10,221 nucleotides of DNA, taken from CAZDDI01 sp964504195 (GTDB taxonomy: Bacteria; Chloroflexota; Anaerolineae; B4-G1; SLSP01). This document shows, piece by piece, positions 6,520 to 10,221 of the stretch; the first letter of the stretch is position 1, and each line of letters starts with the position of its first letter. Both the position numbers and the translations under genes were made by a program. A model generated the notes under the pieces. It saw only the letters and a program-made list of their open reading frames with translations. It was not told the origin of the DNA and did no database searches. The stretch covers positions 1 to 10,221 of the forward strand of contig CAZDDI010000097.1 in NCBI GenBank assembly GCA_964504195.1, given 5' to 3'.

Positions 6520-7649
6520 TTGTCGTTTTGTTTTCTGTTGTGTTGCTTTTTGCGGTTCACCCCCACGGGCGTGGGGACGGCGCCAGTGCCCTTGGGGCCG
6601 GCAATGTACGCACCGGTTCACCCCCACGGGCGTGGGGACGGCTCTGTTTCCAGTCGGGTGGGTAGAGGCTGTAATCGGTTCACCCCCACGGGCGTGGGGA
6701 CGGCTATGGAGAGGGGGAATCCAAGCCAGACAAAATTAGGTTCACCCCCACGGGCGTGGGGACGGCTGTTACCATCGGCGTCGGTCAACTGCGTGATGAA
6801 GGTTCACCCCCACGGGCGTGGGGACGGCCGCGTAGTTGTAGGATACGTTCGGCCCCCCAGTAGGTTCACCCCCACGGGCGTGGGGACGGCGTCAATAGCA
6901 AAACACCCCCAAAATGTCATAACGGTTCACCCCCACGGGCGTGGGGACGGCACGCTACCCGCGTTGCTCAAAGCCACGTTTGACGGTTCACCCCCACGGG
7001 CGTGGGGACGGCACGCGGTATGATGGCCTACAATCGCAAGCGCAACCGGTTCACCCCCACGGGCGTGGGGACGGCTTGTTTTCTTCGTTTCTCGCTGGGT
7101 GATATGAATCGGTTCACCCCCACGGGCGTGGGGACGGCAACATTTGTTGAATAGGGGGTATTATGCCTACACGGTTCACCCCCACGGGCGTGGGGACGGC
7201 CGTGCCCCCCACGCCTGCCGCAATCGCCGCCTCGGTTCACCCCCACGGGCGTGGGGACGGCGCACCTGCCGGTGCGACTGGCGCAGCAACGCTCGGTTCA
7301 CCCCCACGGGCGTGGGGACGGCTACGCTGCCAGACGTAATCAAACCACGGCGGTTCGGTTCACCCCCACGGGCGTGGGGACGGCCAGGTGCGCGGCGTAG
7401 ATTTGCGTCCACCCACACGGTTCACCCCCACGGGCGTGGGGACGGCTTGCAAGGTGCGGGTTACGCGCCCGCAAGTGCGACGGTTCACCCCCACGGGCGT
7501 GGGGACGGCTATGCCCGCCTGGGCTTTCTAGTGGGTGCGGGACGGTTCACCCCCACGGGCGTGGGGACGGCAAGCTATGATGAGCTCACCGAAGCGATCC
7601 AGGACGGTTCACCCCCACGGGCGTGGGGACGGCTGTCGTATTTGCTGAT

Positions 7650-7749
7650 TGTCATCTTTCGGGCTATACTGGGCCAGGGTCTTTCACCCAAGGCGGGCCA
7701 GGTGTTTTCGCCCAAACTGGGCCAGGCGTTTGCGGCCAAAGTGGGCCAG
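7650..7749 (+). repeat. IS21 left terminus with four phased transposase-site repeats
   Basis: After the terminal TGTCATCTTTCGGGC, the word GGGCCAG occurs at 7671, 7695, 7719 and 7743, always 24 bp apart, separated by related sequences (GTGTTTTCGCCCAAACT, GCGTTTGCGGCCAAAGT). The first copy starts 21 bases from the tip. In IS21 relatives such repeats are IstA binding sites. Confidence 0.85.
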
Positions 7750-7798
7750 TGGCGTAACTCCTATATCTCGGGCATACTCCTGTGTGGAAACTTACACC

Positions 7799-7804
7799 AG
7801 GAGG
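7799..7804 (+). promoter_or_regulatory. Ribosome binding site of istA
   Basis: AGGAGG ends seven bases before the ATG at 7812, an ideal spacing. A second purine run (GGAAGGAG, 7825-7832) precedes another in-frame ATG at 7836, giving a start MDIREMLRRL. That one is possible but has a shorter spacing, so 7812 is preferred. Confidence 0.65.
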
Positions 7805-7811
7805 CTCGCAG

Positions 7812-9362
7812 ATGCCCGAAAACAGGAAGGAGACTATGGATATTCGAGAGATGTTGCGCCGCTTGCAAAAGGGGCAGAGCGACCGGGCCATTGCCACGGC
7901 CATGCAGGTGGATCGCAAAACGGTCGGTAAGTATCGGAATTGGGCCACGGAACAGGAACTCCTAGCGGGCGCGTTGCCGGCTTTGGACGCTTTGCAAACC
8001 CTGCTGGAGGAGACCCTGAACCCGCCGCCGCCGCCACAGAACACCTCGACGGTGGAACCATATCGGAAGTTGGTGGTCGAATGGCGGCAAGCTCAGGTGG
8101 AAATCGCGGCAATTCACCAGCGCTTGCAGGAACGGGGCTACCAGGGCAGCTATGCTGCGGTACACCGCTTTGTGCGGGCGCTGGAGCCCCGCGTGCCGGA
8201 GGCGACGGTGCGCGTAGAGACGCCGCCTGGCGCGGAGGCGCAGGTGGATTTCGGATACGTCGGGCTGATGCTGGACCCGGAAACCGGCGCGCCGCGCAAG
8301 ACCTGGGTGTTCGTGATGACGCTCGCGTGGAGTCGCCACCAGTATGCCGAGTTTGTTTTCGACCAGCAGATCGCGACCTGGTTGGAGTTGCACTGCCATG
8401 CGTTTGAGTTCTTCGGGGGGGTGCCGGAACGGATCGTGCCCGACAACCTGAAAGCGGCCATCGTCCAGGCGTGTTGGCACGAGCCGGAAGCCCAGCAAGC
8501 CTACCGCGAGTGCGCCGAGCACTACGGGTTTCTGATCAGCCCGTGCCGCCCCCGGACGCCGCAGCACAAAGGCAAAGTCGAACAGGGCGGCGTCCACTAC
8601 GTCAAGCGCAACTTCTGCGGGGGCCGCGAGCCCACGCCAGTGCCGGAACTTAATCAGCAGGTGCGGCAGTGGTGCCACACCACCGCTGGGCAGCGGCTCC
8701 ACGGGACGACCAAACAGCGGCCGCTGGAGCGGTTTGAGACGGAGCAGCCGCTGCTGCGGCCGCTGCCGGGCACGCCTTACGATCTGGCCGTGTGGAAGAC
8801 GGCCACGGTGGCGCGGGATTGCTACGTCACCTTCGAGCGGGCCTACTACTCGGTGCCCTTCCGCCTGGTCGGCCAGCAGGTATGGGTGCGCGGGGGTATA
8901 CGTGCGGTGCAGCTCTACACTACCGACTACCACCTCGTCGCCACGCACGACCGGGCGGCACTGCCCGGCCAGCGAATGACGCACCTGGATCATCTGCCGC
9001 CCCACAAAGTGCCCGGTTTGCTGCTCACGCGGGAGGCCTGTCGCCTGCAAGCTGCGGAGATCGGACCCGCCACCCAGCAAGTCGTGGCCGTGCTGCTCAA
9101 CCATCGTCCGGAGGATCGCCTGCGCACAGCGGGGCGGCTACTCCGGTTGGCCGAGCGCTTCTCCCCGCAGCGGCTGGAAGCGGCTTGTGTCCGGGCACTC
9201 GGCTTTGACGACCTCGCGTACAACACCATTAAACGGATCTTGGAAGGGGAATTGGATGTCGCGGAGGCGCCCGGGGTCACCCCGGCCCCGCCCGCGCGGG
9301 CCTTTGTCAGATCAGCAGCGGAACTGGTGGGCCATCTGCTCGGCGGTGTAACGTGGAAATAA
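7812..9362 (+). CDS. istA: IS21-family transposase IstA
   Basis: A protein of 516 residues from ATG 7812. It catalyses DNA cleavage and strand transfer of the IS21 element, working with IstB. An N-terminal helix-turn-helix (about residues 10-44, MLRRLQKGQSDRAIATAMQV) binds the terminal repeats. The rve/DDE catalytic core has D146 (AQVDFGYVG), D211 (IVPDNLKAAI) and E257 (QHKGKVEQGG), in the usual IstA spacing. The C-terminal part (ATVARDCYVTFERAYYSVP) corresponds to the small beta-barrel region of IstA proteins. Length is normal for the family and no frameshift is seen. It overlaps istB by 10 bp, which suggests translational coupling. A long antisense frame over this gene is a composition shadow. 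Confidence 0.95.
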   Translation: MPENRKETMDIREMLRRLQKGQSDRAIATAMQVDRKTVGKYRNWATEQELLAGALPALDALQTLLEETLNPPPPPQNTSTVEPYRKLVVEWRQAQVEIAAIHQRLQERGYQGSYAAVHRFVRALEPRVPEATVRVETPPGAEAQVDFGYVGLMLDPETGAPRKTWVFVMTLAWSRHQYAEFVFDQQIATWLELHCHAFEFFGGVPERIVPDNLKAAIVQACWHEPEAQQAYRECAEHYGFLISPCRPRTPQHKGKVEQGGVHYVKRNFCGGREPTPVPELNQQVRQWCHTTAGQRLHGTTKQRPLERFETEQPLLRPLPGTPYDLAVWKTATVARDCYVTFERAYYSVPFRLVGQQVWVRGGIRAVQLYTTDYHLVATHDRAALPGQRMTHLDHLPPHKVPGLLLTREACRLQAAEIGPATQQVVAVLLNHRPEDRLRTAGRLLRLAERFSPQRLEAACVRALGFDDLAYNTIKRILEGELDVAEAPGVTPAPPARAFVRSAAELVGHLLGGVTWK

Positions 9363-10120
9363 CCCAGCATCTGCACCCCTTTCTCAAACGGTTGCGCTTG
9401 TCGGGCATCCTGGAGACCCTGGAGGTGCGCACCCAGCAGGCCATTGCGGGCCACTGGACTTACGACGAGTTCCTCGTGCGGCTCCTGGAGGACGAGGTCG
9501 AACGGCGTGCGCAGAAGCAACTCGCGCTGCGTATCCGCCGCGCAGCTATCAACACCACCAAAACCTTGGAGGGCTTCGACTTCACCTTCAATCCCACCCT
9601 CAACCGGCAGCAGGTGCTCGATCTGGCTGCCTGCACCTACATCCGGCAGAAGCGTAATGTGCTCCTCTGCGGCCCCACCGGGGTGGGCAAGACGCATCTA
9701 GCTCAAGCCCTCACCCACGAGGCCTGTCGGCGGGGCTATACCGCCCTCTTCGTCAACACCTACCGGATGCTCCAGCACCTCCACGGCGGGCGCGCCGACG
9801 GCACCTTCGCGCGCCGCATCCAGACCTATCTCCGCCCCGACCTGCTGGTGCTGGACGACTTTGGCCTCAAAGCCCTGCGCCCTCCGGCACCGGAGGACTT
9901 CTACGACCTCATCAACGAACGCTACGAACGCGGGAGCATCCTCCTCACCAGCAACCGGCCACCAGAGGAGTGGCCCGACTTGTTCGGCGATCCCTTGCTG
10001 GCCTCGGCGGGCCTGGATCGGCTGACCCACAACGCTACGCTCGTCGTCATCACCGGGGTCAGCTTCCGCGCACATAGGGGCCAGCCGGGAGAGGAGGTGC
10101 CTAGCAAACCAGCCTCATAG
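9353..10120 (+). CDS. istB: IS21-family AAA+ helper ATPase IstB
   Basis: A protein of 255 residues, the usual IstB length. IstB is a DnaC/DnaA-related AAA+ ATPase that oligomerises on DNA, selects and remodels the target and stimulates IstA. The N-terminal helical region (LHPFLKRLRLSGILETL) is typical. Walker A is GPTGVGKT (107-114), Walker B is LLVLDDFG (D168, D169), and ILLTSNRPPEEW is the sensor region. The C-terminal LDRLTHNATLVVITGVSFR is the conserved end of the family. The GTG start overlaps the istA stop by 10 bp. Only a weak GGCGGTG lies upstream, so it is probably translated by coupling from istA. Confidence 0.95.
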   Translation: MEITQHLHPFLKRLRLSGILETLEVRTQQAIAGHWTYDEFLVRLLEDEVERRAQKQLALRIRRAAINTTKTLEGFDFTFNPTLNRQQVLDLAACTYIRQKRNVLLCGPTGVGKTHLAQALTHEACRRGYTALFVNTYRMLQHLHGGRADGTFARRIQTYLRPDLLVLDDFGLKALRPPAPEDFYDLINERYERGSILLTSNRPPEEWPDLFGDPLLASAGLDRLTHNATLVVITGVSFRAHRGQPGEEVPSKPAS

Positions 10121-10168
10121 CGGCAGCCGGTTTATCCCCTGGAGTTACGCTGCTGCCTGCTCTGCAAG

Positions 10169-10219
10169 TGGCCCATCTTGGCCGAAAACCGGTGGCCCAT
10201 TCCCGGGCGAAAGTTGACA
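10169..10219 (-). repeat. IS21 right terminus with two phased repeats
   Basis: TGGCCC occurs at 10169 and 10193, 24 bp apart, as the reverse complement of the GGGCCA words at the left end. The outer copy starts 21 bases from the tip, the same offset as on the left. The tip reads GAAAGTTGACA, ending at 10219. Four sites on the left and two on the right make the two ends unequal. Confidence 0.85.
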
Positions 10220-10221
10220 CT

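Larger units (their letters stand above)
6115..7649 (-). CRISPR. Type I-E-like CRISPR array, split by an IS at its right side
   Basis: Eighteen perfect 28-bp repeats (on + they start GGTTCACCCCCACG and end GGCGTGGGGACGGC) begin at 6554, 6615, 6677, 6739, 6801, 6863, 6924, 6985, 7048, 7111, 7173, 7234, 7295, 7357, 7419, 7482, 7544 and 7606. Their spacers are 33-35 nt and unique. On the minus strand the repeat contains the palindrome CCCCACG-CC-CGTGGGG and ends GTGAACC(G), the layout of I-E repeats such as those of Escherichia coli and Thermus. With the usual 29th base included, repeat plus spacer is about 61-63 nt, as expected for I-E. This orientation puts the leader to the right. Decayed repeats at the left end (6115-6519) independently mark that side as the trailer. 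The last spacer is cut after 16 nt (7634-7649) by the IS21 element. No cas genes or leader are visible in the window. Confidence 0.97.
7650..10219 (+). mobile_element. Complete IS21-family insertion sequence (2570 bp)
   Basis: The left end, TGTCATCTTTCGGGC (7650-7664), is matched by the reverse complement of the right end, TGTCAACTTTCGCCC (10219 back to 10205). Both begin with the TGT/ACA-type terminus. The element carries overlapping istA and istB genes. Multiple 24-bp-phased terminal repeats lie at both ends, another IS21 hallmark. Both genes look intact, so it may be active or recently active. It sits inside a CRISPR spacer. The two bases after the right end (CT, 10220-10221) agree with a 5-bp duplication CTGAT (7645-7649), but the window ends too early to prove it. 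Confidence 0.93.

Noticed and set aside
6183..7965. Open frames translating to repeated HPHGRGDG or FTPTGVGTA
   Set aside because: These are translations of the CRISPR repeats, not proteins.
7962..9104. A 380-residue antisense frame over istA
   Set aside because: istA has all its catalytic residues on the + strand. The antisense frame has no family features.
6115..10219. A CRISPR-associated transposon (Tn7-like CAST)
   Set aside because: The element in the array is a plain IS21 with only istA and istB. There is no TniQ, TnsA or Cas gene inside the element, and the array lies outside its termini. IstB being an AAA+ protein is normal for IS21.

Overview
The window looks like a piece of a moderately GC-rich bacterial chromosome, probably a draft or metagenome scaffold because it carries a 100-N gap. 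My best guess at the host is Chloroflexota (Anaerolineae or a relative). This rests on the long secreted DUF11-repeat protein whose C-terminal tail reads YKLFLPLLLR, and on the overall style of the genes. It is an inference, not a demonstrated placement. No rRNA, tRNA or cas gene is present.

Layout. (1) Bases 1-3311 hold the 3' part of a huge surface or secreted protein made of DUF11 repeats. Five of the repeats form a near-identical 363-bp tandem array. A perfect 13-bp hairpin follows as a likely terminator. (2) Bases 3312-3728 are non-coding and contain a relic of an IS21-type terminus that nearly matches the right end of the intact IS at the far end of the window. (3) Bases 3729-5636 encode an ABC-F ATPase of the Uup type. 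(4) Bases 5638-5973 are the decayed C-terminal part of an IS4-family transposase. Its YREK catalytic box is still readable but broken by two nonsense codons and a frameshift. (5) Bases 5982-6092 are a 111-bp MITE-like element with long terminal inverted repeats and a perfect 8-bp target duplication. (6) Bases 6115-7649 are a type I-E-like CRISPR array with 18 perfect 28-bp repeats and, at its left end, decayed repeats separated by five visible copies of one identical 33-nt spacer. The assembly gap falls inside that block. (7) Bases 7650-10219 are a complete IS21-family element (istA, istB and phased terminal repeats) inserted in the middle of a CRISPR spacer. The window ends two bases beyond it.

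How it fits together. Repeat orientation and repeat decay both indicate that the CRISPR array reads on the minus strand, with its leader to the right and its old (trailer) end to the left. The IS21 copy therefore lies between the visible spacers and the unseen leader. The visible 18-repeat block has probably been separated from its promoter and acquisition point. The stretch from the end of uup to the end of the window is an accumulation zone for mobile DNA, with an IS4 corpse, a MITE, a CRISPR array and an IS21 copy in a row. The most interesting points are the IS-split spacer, the amplified identical trailer spacer with a palindromic core that resembles a dispersed genomic repeat, and the recombination mosaic among the DUF11 repeats.
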